Source of the DNA: Trifolium pratense | Taxonomy: Eukaryota; Streptophyta; Magnoliopsida; Fabales; Fabaceae | NCBI RefSeq assembly: GCF_020283565.1 | Contig: NC_060063.1 | Location: 45,344,856 to 45,408,855 of the forward strand | Direction of reading: 5' to 3' | Length of the DNA stretch: 64,000 bases | Shown: piece after piece, positions 1-9,919 of the stretch | Position numbering within the stretch: the first letter of the stretch is position 1 | How the letters are laid out: every line of letters starts with the position of its first letter | Notes under the pieces: model-generated | Databases searched by the model: none | What the model was told of the DNA's origin: nothing | Seen by the model: the letters and a program-made list of their open reading frames with translations, nothing else | Translations under genes and position numbers: made by a program

Positions 1-24
1 TGACTGCTAATTTCTAATTTTGGC

Positions 25-172
25 TTTCACTCCTGGTTTAGTAATTTGGTTCGAGGGTTAGTTCTGACATCAAGTGTTTGAGCTCCCTCTCGATCGTAGT
101 TGTGGGGAATCGAACAATGGTCATTCCTACAAAATCCAGTGCAATCACCACTAAACCAACTAACGATCGGTA
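25..172 (-). mobile_element. tRNA-derived SINE-like element
   Basis: On the minus strand this reads like a tRNA-type SINE. An A-box-like segment lies at 141-157 (minus strand reads TTTAGTGGTGATTGC) and a B-box-like TGTTCGATTCCC at 105-116. The same layout recurs at 8075-8238, where a target-site duplication is visible, which supports calling it a SINE. The left (3') end is degraded and placed only approximately. Confidence 0.55.
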
Positions 173-324
173 ATTAGGAAATTTTAAAATTCTCTTCCAG
201 GAATGAACAAGATGTTGAGGAATTTCCATAAGTAAAATTAAAATTCCAATCATGTAAACATATGAAATTAACCAATAACCAATATTTAAAAAAGGCACGC
301 CTTTAAACTATACCATCTCTAGCT

Positions 325-376
325 CGTTTGCCAAGTTTAGCGCAAATCATCACTGAACCAACTAACTATCGATTAA
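325..376 (-). mobile_element. Fragment of the same SINE family
   Basis: About 50 bp resembling the 5' (A-box) part of the SINEs at 25-172 and 8075-8238, with the shared stretch ACCAACTAACTATCGAT near 358-374. No B box follows, so it is a truncated copy. Confidence 0.4.
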
Positions 377-587
377 ATTCAACAACTTTAATGAAATAGT
401 TTCATACTATAGTATAGACGACAAATTAATATCCCGAGAATGTAATCAAATAGAAAACTTAAAAATTGTCTTACATTAATCATGTAAACATATGAACGAA
501 ATATAATAACCTACATTTATAAAAAATTAATAATATACGATACTTCATATACTAATAATATAAGAGAAAATTGTTTTTTAATGCATT

Positions 588-692
588 TGGACTCCCACTT
601 GGATTTGTCTGATGGTATTAGCTTGGGACCTGGGAGTGTCCTCCTCCTTAAGGTCTCAGGTTCGATTTTTTCTGGTGTCAATTTGGGTGAGT
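588..692 (+). mobile_element. SINE-like element of a second family
   Basis: Plus-strand sequence has a pol III A-box-like segment (TGATGGTATTAGCTTGGG, about 610-627) followed by a B-box-like AGGTTCGATTTT (about 658-669), a spacing expected of tRNA-derived plant SINEs. It differs in sequence from the family at 25-172. Ends and target-site duplication were not resolved. Confidence 0.45.
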
Positions 693-1835
693 TAATTTAG
701 CAATCAACCTCCAACTCTTTCTTCTCCCGTAAAGCTATGCGCTCATTCCGACGCTTCTTGACCTTGATTCGAACCTGAAGTTTTTCACGGAACATCTGAT
801 GGTTTACAGAATGATATTAAAGAATTCGAATATGCATAAAGAAAAGAAATTAAATTTTAAAAACCTTGCATTAAAAGCATTGCTAAAGGCCCATAAATCT
901 ATTGAGATTTTTAGAAAAAAAACTTACCCTATGACCAGAATAATAGTCCAGTCTGCAGCTCCAAAGATGGTGATATTTCATTGTTTCTGAATATTGCTCA
1001 TTAGAATGTTCTATTTATTTATTTTGTTGTTTTGATCAAATAAGAAAACAAATTAAAGGTAAAGTTATTTTAACATATATGGCTGAAAGTTATAAAAGAA
1101 AAGATAGGCCAACAAAATAAAACATGACTTGTTTGAAAAAGTGAGTTAAAGAATAGTTTTCATTGATAAAATTGAAAAGAGGTGAGATTTGAGTTACTCA
1201 TTTGCACTAGTGAGATGATGACGGTTGAGGGACGGAGGACACTTGGCTGCGGACAACGTTCCTTTAAATTTCGATTGAGCAGAGTTAATATGAAAGAACA
1301 AAATTCTTCAAAGCTGCAAATTTAAACAAATAGAGATGACAACGTTCCTTTAAATTCTTGTTTGTGTCCAGCATGAACACTTCAAAGTTGGTAGCCTGAG
1401 CCCTGAGTTGAGTTTCATACTCTGAAGTATATATAAGTTAAGTCTAGACTACGTTTGAATAAGTTTCATACTCTGTATTATATCTCAATCATTTGAGAGT
1501 AAAATACAATTTTGATCATTAAAATATGAAGTTCTCACTATGTTTTAACTTTTAAGGCATAAAAAATCTGTCGTCAAGTAAGTTCTCACTAGCAACATAA
1601 ATTGAATCTACATGACGATAAACCTTTTATGCCTTAAAACATTGACACAATATTTAACAGAGAAAAACTGATACTGAGATTTTTTTTATGATCATGAATA
1701 TGAATTACACATAACCAACATTTGACCGAATATATATAATCTGAAAATGAATTTATCATACAAACATTAACCACAGAAGTGTGTTCTAATTCTTGGCTGG
1801 TCAAATGAAAACTTTTAAAAGTGGTTATTTTGTTT
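693..1835. other. AT-rich intergenic region downstream of TNL-1
   Basis: No gene is supported here. A 19-bp motif (GACAACGTTCCTTTAAATT) occurs twice, near 1252 and 1337, and is the only visible local repeat. The 3' UTR and polyadenylation site of TNL-1 should lie in the right-hand part but cannot be pinpointed. Confidence 0.4.
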
Positions 1836-3443
1836 TTACAAAAAGTGATTATTTTTTTTATGAAAAAACCTGCAACATAATTTCTTTTTTGGACGAATTG
1901 TTTCTTCTTCGTCTTCTTTTTCTTCGTGGGACTCAAAAATTGTGCGAGGAACTATTTCTTCTTCTTCTTTTTCTTCATCACTGGACTCAAAAATAGGAAT
2001 TATTTCTTCTTCTTCTTCTTCATCATCGGACTCAAAAATTGTGTGAGGAACTATATTTTCTTGATATATCCAGCGAAATCCACACTCTTTTATCGATACT
2101 TCATCATATAGAGTTTCACTTTGATCAATGAAGAATCTAAATGTAAGTTTTGGATTGTAACCACTGTTGTTCACATCCTTAATGGCTTTTATTTCATCCA
2201 TTATCTGCTTGCAACTTACTGGATCATACCATAAAACTAAATGATCTGACATCATGTGAATTGAATTGTCAAGATTAGTCCAATATTGATGCTCTATGAT
2301 TTTGACTCTCGTGAAACTTGTTATAGTAACACTATTGTCCACATAACACTCACATCGAAAATATGCGCCATTTTCCACACGGCCTTGGGAAATAACCAAG
2401 TAGTAGGCAAAACCAAATAAATTAGAAGGAAGCTCAAGAGTGAAAGAAACTTGTGTAGAACGGTAATGGAACCAAAATTCTCTGCCAGGCATATCAGGTA
2501 AAAAATATTCATTGAATAAATACATGATTTCATATTGTGAACTTAGTCTTGCTCTAAGATCAATTCCACCAAGAGCATCTTTTAAAACTGCTCTGTATGA
2601 ATGTAGATCCAATTGATTGCAGTTAAGGAGCATAGTAAAACCAGGATTTGTTTTTTCATGTGGTTCACCCATTGAACTCGACAGTTTCTCAAGAGATTCA
2701 CAATTCCAGACAACTAAAGATTTAATGAAATGTGAAAATGCCGGAATAGATTGAAGCAGTTTACAATCGTAAACACCAAACTCAGCGAGTCGAGGAAGAT
2801 ACTTGATGGTTTCAGGCAAGCTTCTAATGGCCAGACCAATTAGTGTTAAAGTCTCTAATGATGATAGTAAGAAGATATTGTCTGGGATTTCAAACAAGAG
2901 AGAAATATTGGTCAAGTTTAAGTGTGTTACAGTCATGAAGGAAGGACTAGAAAGTAATTTATGTAAGATGATGGAAGGGTCGACATTGTCACGATTCACT
3001 GAACTCATGAGGAAAATATTTTTAGCAAAGTTTTCAGGAAGATTCACAAGATATCCAATCATGGGAAAGATAAACAAATTAAGATTTTTTGTTTGCAATA
3101 TTGATGATGGAAGTTCATTCCCACCAAACTTTGATAAAGCCAGAAACAAATTATCAACGGAAGAAAATGTGACAGAGAACTCTTGGAGATTGATGCAACC
3201 CACAGCATTTAATTCAGTGAGGGCTGGTGAACAAGTGGTACTCGAAAGGCTCTTTAGTGACGTACATCCAGCCATGAATATTCTTGTAAGCTTTTGGAGA
3301 AGGAAAATTGATGAATCAACTTCATGCAAGCTATCACAATCACCAAGTATTACTTCTTTTAGATTCGGGAAACCAGACACATTTGGACATTCTATCAGCT
3401 TTTTGGAGCGACTAAGGTCAAGTATCTCTAAATTTGGCAAATT
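1836..3443 (-). CDS. TNL-1 exon 4: LRRs, C-JID-like domain, acidic repeat tail
   Basis: 1608 bp, starting NLPNLEILDLSRSKKLIECP after the acceptor TTACAG. Degenerate TNL-type LRRs run to about codon 310 of the exon. They are followed by a post-LRR module with HYRSTQVSFTLELPSNL and GFAYYLVISQG, matching the jelly-roll C-JID segment of TNLs. The last 75 or so residues contain about three acidic units built on IFES plus runs of D/E, then KKKLCCRFFHKK. TNL-3 lacks this tail. The stop is at 1836-1838. Confidence 0.87.
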   Translation of the reverse strand, partial: NLPNLEILDLSRSKKLIECPNVSGFPNLKEVILGDCDSLHEVDSSIFLLQKLTRIFMAGCTSLKSLSSTTCSPALTELNAVGCINLQEFSVTFSSVDNLFLALSKFGGNELPSSILQTKNLNLFIFPMIGYLVNLPENFAKNIFLMSSVNRDNVDPSIILHKLLSSPSFMTVTHLNLTNISLLFEIPDNIFLLSSLETLTLIGLAIRSLPETIKYLPRLAEFGVYDCKLLQSIPAFSHFIKSLVVWNCESLEKLSSSMGEPHEKTNPGFTMLLNCNQLDLHSYRAVLKDALGGIDLRARLSSQYEIMYLFNEYFLPDMPGREFWFHYRSTQVSFTLELPSNLFGFAYYLVISQGRVENGAYFRCECYVDNSVTITSFTRVKIIEHQYWTNLDNSIHMMSDHLVLWYDPVSCKQIMDEIKAIKDVNNSGYNPKLTFRFFIDQSETLYDEVSIKECGFRWIYQENIVPHTIFESDDEEEEEEIIPIFESSDEEKEEEEIVPRTIFESHEEKEDEEETIRPKKKLCCRFFHKKNNHFL

Positions 3444-6400
3444 CTGTAACAATATACAATTAGTTCAACACAAGCTAGTACATTTTCTTAAATCCTACAG
3501 AATTTACATTTCAGTTTATTTTCGGCAACAGTTAAAATTGGCCAAAGGTTAGATGTGACCATGAAGGGGAAATAAATTAAAACATATGTGAAAGACCTAT
3601 TACTATATATTTCATGGATAGAGCCCATAAGTGTGAACTGTACAAGTTCATACTAACATTGATTGAATGAAGATTCAATGAAGGAAGGGGGTCCGATATA
3701 TAGAGAGGACCTCACTGTTTAGCACGAAATCATAGAAATGATTGAACTCACAATTTCTTTGTCTATTTCTATTAAATTTACTATGCTTTTTGGAATACCT
3801 AGTATCAACTATATACTATTTATATGGATGTGTGTGTGTATTCAAAGGTCGGTATTTGCAATTGGCAACCACCCATAGATTATGAGAAGGGGCGGAATCA
3901 GACATAAATTATTAGTGGGGTTAAAACTTTAATTAAACAACAAACAATATATGAAATTAATTACTACTAATGCCAAAAATATTAGATTTTAAAATTCAAA
4001 AATATATTTTAGATTACTGTATAAAAAAACCGAAAAATACACATATTCGGATTTTAAAATATTTTTATATGATAATTGATTAATTTTTAGTTGTAACATG
4101 TTATTTATGAAAATTAAGAAATGTTAAGGAATTATATTAAACAAAATTATAAATATAAAAACATGGACAATATATACATACCAATACTCCGTTCCAAAGT
4201 TTTTGTACATGGCTTTCTCTCAAGGAAAGCTCCACAAGCATGTCAGGACGAAAGGTTGGAGGCAGAGATTTCCATGGATATCCATCCCACAAAACATATC
4301 TCAAATTTTCTGGCAATAAGTCGAGACCATGTGGAAGACTTACATATCCCTTTGGGTCATGAATAGCAAGTAACCGTAGATTTACCATCTTTTCAAATGC
4401 TTTTGGGCTTAAATTTATATTTGTACATTGATTAGCAACTAAAAATATGGCTTCAACAATCTCAGTTCCCTGAAGAAGAAAAAAAACATTCCTTGTTAGT
4501 ATTTTTGTAATAAATTGCATTTTATGTAGAGAACACACATGTTTAGGAAGACAAGCTAAGTGATTGTATTATCTCTTACTCTATTATTTTTCAACACGCC
4601 ACAAACCTCCTTGGGATCAAATAATCTACTGCGTTGTTCGGGATTTTTAAGACATTCTTCACGAACAATTTGTTTTCCCATTTCTTGTATTAAGTCATGC
4701 ATTTGTATGCAATTTCTGAAGTCAAGTCTTATAAGAGCTTTGTCTAAAAGAAGTCTTATCCCTATATCTGCAAAGAAACCACACTCATTTAATGTTTTTG
4801 TTATCTTTTCCCTCTCATGTCCTTTGAAAAAGCATGCAATATCCAAAAATATATTTTTCTCTTTATCATCCAATTCATTATAACTCCATCTCAATATCCT
4901 ATCAATTTCTGCATTAGGAATTTCCTCCAGTTTAGCTAGTGCACATTTCCATTCTATTTCACTTTTGCAACGAAGAAATGATCCTAATACTTTCAGTGCT
5001 AAAGGGTTGCCGTCAGCATAATCAACTGCTCTATCTGAGAGCTCCACGAATCCCTCCTTAGGTAAAGTTTTGCCAAAAGCATTCAAGCTAAAAAGTTGAA
5101 GAGAGTTTCGGGAGTTCATCTTCTTAACTTCATGAATTTTTTGAATTCCTCCACTTATCAGCACCTGCTTATCCCTTGTCGTCACAATGACTGTGCTACC
5201 AGCTCCTAGCCAACCACATCCCACTCCAATCAAGTTTTGTAGAAACTCTAAAGTATGTACATCATCTAATACAATAAAAGATTTCATGCGTTTGAGTCTT
5301 CTAATGATTATGGATGGTATTACTTTAGAATTGTCAATATGAAGATCTTCCCTTAGTAACTTGGAAAGAAGTTTGTTACATGTATAGTTGATTCCATGAA
5401 TTTTTGCAATTTCATTCACATTGTCTAAGAAGCAACTGCCGTCATACTGAAAAGAGACTTTGTGGAAAATAGCAGCAGCAAGTGTTGTCTTGCCTATGCC
5501 CCCCATGCCCCAAAGTCCAATTATTTGAACTTTTGATGAATCATTTTTTTCTATTAAAGGTTGAATGCTCCAATAGTTATCATCCAATATGAAATTACAT
5601 GCAAGCTCACTTGTGTAGTTGTGGTTTAACTTTTGTAATACAACTTTAGTAATGTCTTCAATCAAGTCAGATTCGGTCCTAACATATGTAAAAAAAAGTA
5701 TATAAAACAATTGATAGATATATCACGTGAATGGAAACCTAAGATAACACCAATTCATCATTTCAATCTTAAAATTACAATATTGTGAAAAAGTAACAAG
5801 TCAAATTGTATTGAAATAAAGTTGGTATAATCAGCTCTGTTATAAACGTGAAAAGATTTGCTTCGAGGTTTTTTCTCTCATGTTTCTCAAGTGATCGCTT
5901 GAACTCTAATATCGATCACTGGCATGGAGACAATCCATTTCCATTATAAACAGAGGGGCAATAGTCATAAAGAATAAGGTACTCTATAAAGCCTACGGTC
6001 AAGGTTTTAAATTGCGGTCCGCATCCGCAATTGCGGCCGCAATATTGCTGATGCGGTAGCCATCGCAACCGCATCACACCGCAATTGCGGTGTGATCTTA
6101 ATTCACGTGTACGGCCGCATTGTAACCGCATCGGAAGCCGCATCAGATGTTTTCGGCGATGTTCGTTCAAATTTTCTCACCAAAAAATAAAATTTATGAA
6201 CTTCAAATCCTAATTTGTGTCAAATTAATGAAAAATCTTACTTTTAACAATCTATCAACCGTGTATTTTCAATACATTCAAATTATTGTTTATGGAATAA
6301 ACTAAGACTATGTAATGGTGGATAAATAGTGTAGTTACATACTAGTTTAATTTTATATAGCTTGTGAAATTTCAAAATGATTTCACTCCGCAACAACCGC

Positions 6401-7991
6401 ATTGCCGTTGCAGCAACCGTAATGACCACATTCGCAACAACTGCAACCGCAATCGCATTCACGACCGCAACCGCAATTTAAAACCTTTGCCTACGGTATC
6501 ATTTTCTATTAATTACTTTCTCGTACAACATTAATTATTCCATATGTCCCGAAATTAAACACTTAGGGTTCGTTTGATTCGTAAAATAACAAGGACTGGA
6601 CAGGACAGTACAATACAGGACAAAACAAGATAATACAAGACAGGACAAAACTGTATCGGAGAGAGATAGAACGATAATATTTTTATATTCGAAAATAAAA
6701 TGAGTATTTTTGTATTTTTTATAGTTGTACTGTGGACAAAAAATTGTCCTGTGATTCTGCGATGGACAAAAATTCTTGTTTTTGTCTTGTCCTTTGCTAC
6801 CTAATTTGTTCAGTGTCATAACCAATTTCAAATCAAACAGGCTCCCTTAGCATTAATATTAGTGAGAGAATTTGACACCTGTCACAATTTAGCGAGGGAC
6901 TGAATTTGAATTTCGTAACAAATTAGTGAGGAATTGAAAATAAATGTTTTATCTTTGGTCAGTTGTTAGTGGCGATTTATTTAATTTGCGATGATTTATC
7001 TCCATTGCAATTTGTGATGAATTGTCAATTCCCTCACTAATATTTTGTGAAGCTCAAATTAGATGCGATTGCGTCGCTAAATCTGTCACTAAAAATTTGT
7101 GACGGAATTTTAACACATTAGTGACAAAATTCTTCCCCTCTCTAAACTTCATTTTTCTAGTAGTGATCATTTTAAAACAATTTATTTTTGTCTTTAAACT
7201 TCATTAAATATTTATTGTAGAGAAAAAAAATTGAGATAAAATGAGATTATAAATAATGGAGCATATTATAGAAAAAATTTAAATAATTAATGGTACCAAA
7301 ACTTTGGTACTAACAAATATTTGTTTTTGGTTAATAAGAAGTTTCCACTCCCGTATTTAGAAATAACTAATCTCCGTCCGAGAATCTGTGGGAGACACAA
7401 AATAGATTCTCTCTTTCCGACCAATTTTTTTTCATATGTAAGATTTAAGAATTGAACTTTTAACCACTTCACTATTTAAATTTTAAAACACATTAAATAC
7501 CTGTATGATATAGAATCAAAACCCGATAAATTAGCAGCTTGAGAAAGAGCATTCTTCCAAATTTGCATCATCTTATCATCATTGTTCCCTTGCTTCTTGT
7601 GTTTTGCCATCGCAGTGCCATAACTTCCGGTCTGCTTCCGAACATGTGAAGGGTCAATTTGGTAGAACACAGGAATAACAACTTGTCCATTTTTGTGGCA
7701 CTCCACTATTTCAACGAGTTCATTCAAACACCATGTTGAAGACGCATAGTTTTCAGAGAACACAACAAGAAATAGAGTGGAACCTTTGATTGCTTCCACA
7801 AGTTCTGCCCAGACTTGGTTTCCTTTTTCAATCCTGTAGTCTATGTAAGTCTCCAAATAGATTCGCTTTAAGGCAGCATGAAGATGGCTTGTGAAACCAG
7901 CTCGAGTGTCATCGCCTCTAAAGCTAATGAAAACATCATATTTTTTCAGATCAAAGGTATTAGAGGAAGTTGAAGAAGAAGCCATAGCCAT
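1836..7991 (-). CDS. TNL-1: TIR-NBS-LRR disease-resistance protein, four exons, apparently intact
   Basis: This is an intracellular immune receptor of the TNL class. Such proteins detect pathogen effectors, oligomerise through NB-ARC and use the TIR domain as an NADase to signal through EDS1. Predicted exons on the minus strand are 7991-7501, 5678-4580, 4469-4182 and 3443-1836, all with GT...AG borders and matching phases. They sum to 3486 nt, or about 1161 residues, a normal TNL length. Domains in order: TIR about 10-160, NB-ARC about 165-530, linker and first LRR about 531-626, LRRs about 627-940, post-LRR C-JID-like domain about 945-1080, then an acidic repeat tail. No frameshift or premature stop was seen. 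The paralogues at 11086-13216 and 14072-27272 share exon sizes. Splice sites are inferred by eye and by paralogue comparison. Confidence 0.88.
4182..4469 (-). CDS. TNL-1 exon 3: NB-ARC to LRR linker
   Basis: 288 bp (96 codons) starting GTEIVEAIFL after the acceptor CTTCAG. It encodes the typical TNL linker and first LRR region (KAFEKMVNLRLLAI, then LPENLRYVLWDGYPWKSLP) and ends at LWNGVL before GT. The same 288-bp exon occurs in TNL-2 and TNL-3, which supports both borders. Confidence 0.87.
4580..5678 (-). CDS. TNL-1 exon 2: NB-ARC domain
   Basis: 1099 bp, beginning TESDLIEDI after the acceptor TTAG at 5679-5682. NB-ARC motifs run in order: P-loop GMGGIGKTT (about 221-229), kinase-2 FIVLDDVH (Asp pair about 302-303), RNBS-B GSTVIVTTRD, GLPL-type GNPLALKVLGSFL, RNBS-D FLDIACFFKG, and MHD in IQMHDLIQEMGKQIV (about 490-492). 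All key residues are present. The donor is AATAGA|GTAAG at 4580/4579. Confidence 0.9.
6000..6489. mobile_element. hAT-like MITE with 8-bp target-site duplication
   Basis: A 490-bp element with terminal inverted repeats: CAAGGTTTTAAATTGCGG at 6000, and CCGCAATTTAAAACCTTTG ending at 6489. It is flanked by perfect copies of CCTACGGT at 5992-5999 and 6490-6497. Subterminal regions are rich in CCGCA/GCGGT repeats and are unusually GC-rich for this intron. The 8-bp duplication and CAAGG-type end fit hAT; no transposase is encoded. Confidence 0.85.
6566..6846. mobile_element. Harbinger/Tourist-like MITE
   Basis: 281 bp bounded by inverted termini GGGTTCGTTTGATTCG (6566) and AATCAAACAGGCTCCC (ending 6846). 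TTA target-site duplications lie at 6563-6565 and 6847-6849. The interior carries repeated GGACA/TGTCC-rich sequence on both arms. The TTA duplication is characteristic of PIF/Harbinger elements. It is non-coding. Confidence 0.75.
6850..7165. mobile_element. CACTA-type terminus with subterminal repeats
   Basis: The right end reads ATTTTTCTAGTAGTG (7151-7165), the reverse complement of a CACTACTAGAAAAAT terminus. The preceding 300 bp is dense in short motifs such as TTAGTGAC, GTGACGGA and TTAGCGA on both strands, as in CACTA subterminal regions. The same terminus occurs at 22710-22724 in the opposite orientation. The left end was not found, so the left boundary is approximate. Confidence 0.5.
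7501..7991 (-). CDS. TNL-1 exon 1: TIR domain
   Basis: Starts at ATG 7991 (MAMASSSTSSNTFDLKKYDV). TIR motifs are DVFISFRGDDTR (residues about 19-30) and the SSTWCLNEL segment, whose Glu (residue 91) is in the position of the conserved catalytic Glu of plant TIR NADases. The motif IPVFYQIDPSHVRKQTGSYG follows. The donor is CATACAG|GTATT at 7501/7500 and splits codon 164. The reading frame runs into intron sequence if unspliced, ending soon after, as is usual for TNL exon 1. Confidence 0.88.
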
Positions 7992-8025
7992 ACAAATCCA
8001 AGCTGCTCGCTCCTAAGGTAGCAGC

Positions 8026-8036
8026 CTCTTAAATAA
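8026..8036 (-). promoter_or_regulatory. Possible TATA-like element of TNL-1
   Basis: The minus strand has an AT-rich TATTTAAGAG motif about 40 bp upstream of the TNL-1 ATG. It is the only TATA-like candidate close to the start and would give a very short leader. Weak evidence based on position alone. Confidence 0.2.
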
Positions 8037-8074
8037 AAACTTGGTCTCTTTATTAAGCCGTGTGGACTCTTTCT

Positions 8075-8238
8075 TTGTTTGTTTTTTTTTTCCACCACCA
8101 GTTTAATCTGGTTAGGGGGTCAGTTCTGGCATCAAGTAATTCTAGCCCTTTCCAATCGCAGTTGTCGGGATCGAACCGTGGTCCTTCCTACCAAGTTCAG
8201 CGCCAATCACCACTAAATCAACTAACGATTGGTTGCCA
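8075..8238 (-). mobile_element. SINE with 14-bp target-site duplication
   Basis: A tRNA-derived SINE just upstream of TNL-1. On the minus strand it has an A-box-like segment (8202-8219), a B box GGTTCGATCCC (8167-8177) and an A-rich 3' tail seen as T-rich sequence at 8075-8091. Flanks TGTGGACTCTTTCT (8061-8074) and TGTGGACTATTTCT (8239-8252) match at 13 of 14 bases, as expected for LINE-mobilised insertion. Confidence 0.78.
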
Positions 8239-8252
8239 TGTGGACTATTTCT

Positions 8253-8814
8253 ATATCTTAGTAACTTGTACACGGGGCAACCTCAACCTTCCCTAACAAC
8301 TTTTTCTGTGATAGCACCGTGAGGCGTTTACTTCATTAGCAACTTTATGCATGTACATTGAGACACCCAAAAAAATATATTAGCAACTTTGTGCGTGGTT
8401 TGAGACAGCCAAAAATATATTTAAAAAGTCAAATAGTGCATAAATCGGCCGGTGTGTCAAAAACAATTATATTATACGTATATATGATGGCTGAATATTT
8501 TTCGAATGGTGATTAATTACCACCGCATCTATAGTGATCCAAAAAAAATTTTAAAAAAGACTTTACATGGCTAGACTTCATCCACAAATTAATTAATTAA
8601 TGTCTAATGTGTACAAATATTTTATTAACACAACTGACCCAATCACATACCAATTATATTACATAATCAATTTATTTATTTATTTGATGCAAAAGTATTG
8701 ACATCATCTAGCCGGCTGCAACATGTACAAAACTAGTTTTCAAAAGACAAAGATGAGGAGTAAAAAGAATAAACTAATAAAGTGAGTTGGGATACATGAG
8801 GAGGAGACATAATA
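8253..8814. other. AT-rich intergenic stretch
   Basis: No coding region, RNA gene or clearly bounded repeat was recognised. A short duplicated phrase (AGCAACTTTATGC / AGCAACTTTGTGC with the following GAGACA) occurs near 8338 and 8383. Confidence 0.35.
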
Positions 8815-9161
8815 TGTTTTTTTTTTTTAGAAATAATATAAAATTATTGATGTACATAATATCAGCTTAACCTTTTGAAATCATGTGACTTTATCCTAAC
8901 AGCTTAACCTTTTTGAATAATCGGTTATTTGACATAGTATCAGAGTTTCTATGACTAAGTGGTCTAGAGTTCGATCCCCGCTCCCCTCACATTTCAATTA
9001 AAAAATGGAATTTAAGCATATGATAAGTGGAACTATGCATTATCCACGCTTCAAGCCCAAGTGGGCTCTTGCGTGAGGGGCGTGTTGGAAATAATATAAA
9101 ATCATTGATGTGACTCTATATCCTAACAACTTAACCTTTTGGGATAATCGCCTATTTGACA
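8815..9161 (+). mobile_element. TRIM (terminal-repeat retrotransposon in miniature)
   Basis: A 347-bp element with two short LTR-like direct repeats. The left (8815-8934) begins TGTTTT and the right (9083-9161) begins TGTTGGAAATAATATAAAA; both end in ATTTGACA. A primer-binding-like ATAGTATCAGAG, close to the initiator-Met complement TGGTATCAGAG, directly follows the left repeat at 8934-8945. A purine tract (GTGAGGGGCG) precedes the right repeat. The internal domain is only about 150 bp and has no ORF. The left repeat is longer because of an internal duplication of CAGCTTAACCTTTT. No matching flanking duplication was found. Confidence 0.75.
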
Positions 9162-9600
9162 CTTTGATATATCATTATATAAAAGAAAGAAAATGTTCTT
9201 AATTTGGTGCTAAAGTCTTGCCAACGAAATTGAAACGATCATGCGCATCCATTATGTAGTAGCTTATGTTTAGCATCAACTAGGCATTTCTTGATTACTG
9301 ACTTAACTTTTGTTGTCAGCACCATCACTAAACTCTTTGACCTTAATCGCACAAGGTATACTCTTATAGTTTAAATTGTGTTTAAGGTATATTAGATTAG
9401 ATATATAGGCATGTTCAACTCTATACTATATATTATAAGTTCAATTATATAGTTTTTCATTCAAGTTAAGTTAGAATGAGCCATAGTTACTTATTTAAGT
9501 ATATATTGTTTTTCATATGCTCAATTGAATAGTGTAAGAAAAGGAATACCAAGCAAAAACCACGAAAGAATAGCAGCTTTTTTTTTATAAATAAAAAACA
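9162..9600. other. AT-rich intergenic stretch
   Basis: No gene or well-defined repeat seen. Short ORFs here have low-complexity AT-rich composition and no recognisable domain. Confidence 0.35.
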
Positions 9601-9919
9601 ATGTTTGTCACGGTTGAAACAATTGCAAAGTTTAAGGTGTTGTTTAGCCACGCTTAAAACCGTAGCCAAATTGATTTTTAAAATTTCCCAACCACTGTTT
9701 GTCACGGTATAACCGTGGTTAATTTTTCAATAACCGTGGTTCTAAAAATGTTACCACACTTTATTTTGCCGTGGCAAACACCAAGTTTAGCCGTGGCTAA
9801 ATTTAGCAACGTCAGTATTAGCCACTCCATAAATTTAGGTGGTTAAATATTTTAGCCATGGTCTATGTCACTTTTAGCTACGGTTTTGATTGTGGCTAAA
9901 TAGCGTTTTTTTTGTAGTG
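9601..9919. mobile_element. CACTA-like element end
   Basis: The right terminus TAGCGTTTTTTTTGTAGTG (9901-9919) is the reverse complement of a CACTACAAAAAAAACGCTA end. The preceding 300 bp contains many copies, in both orientations, of motifs around CCGTGGC, GTTTAGCC and GTCACGG, a subterminal-repeat pattern of En/Spm (CACTA) elements. No transposase or left terminus was found, so the start is approximate. Confidence 0.55.

Larger units (their letters stand above)
5679..7500 (-). other. TNL-1 intron 1, packed with MITEs
   Basis: This 1822-bp intron lies between the TIR and NB-ARC exons. It contains a hAT-like MITE (6000-6489), a Harbinger-like MITE (6566-6846) and a CACTA-type terminus with subterminal repeats (about 6850-7165). 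The rest is AT-rich and carries no coding signal. Confidence 0.75.

Noticed and set aside
105..157. tRNA gene on the minus strand
   Set aside because: A and B boxes are present but there is no cloverleaf; the element repeats elsewhere as a SINE.
2803..3552. 249-codon plus-strand ORF
   Set aside because: Shadow of the TNL-1 LRR exon on the opposite strand; no independent support.
5916..6170. Arg/Cys-rich 84-codon ORF
   Set aside because: Lies within the hAT-like MITE; the composition comes from its GCGGT/CCGCA repeats.
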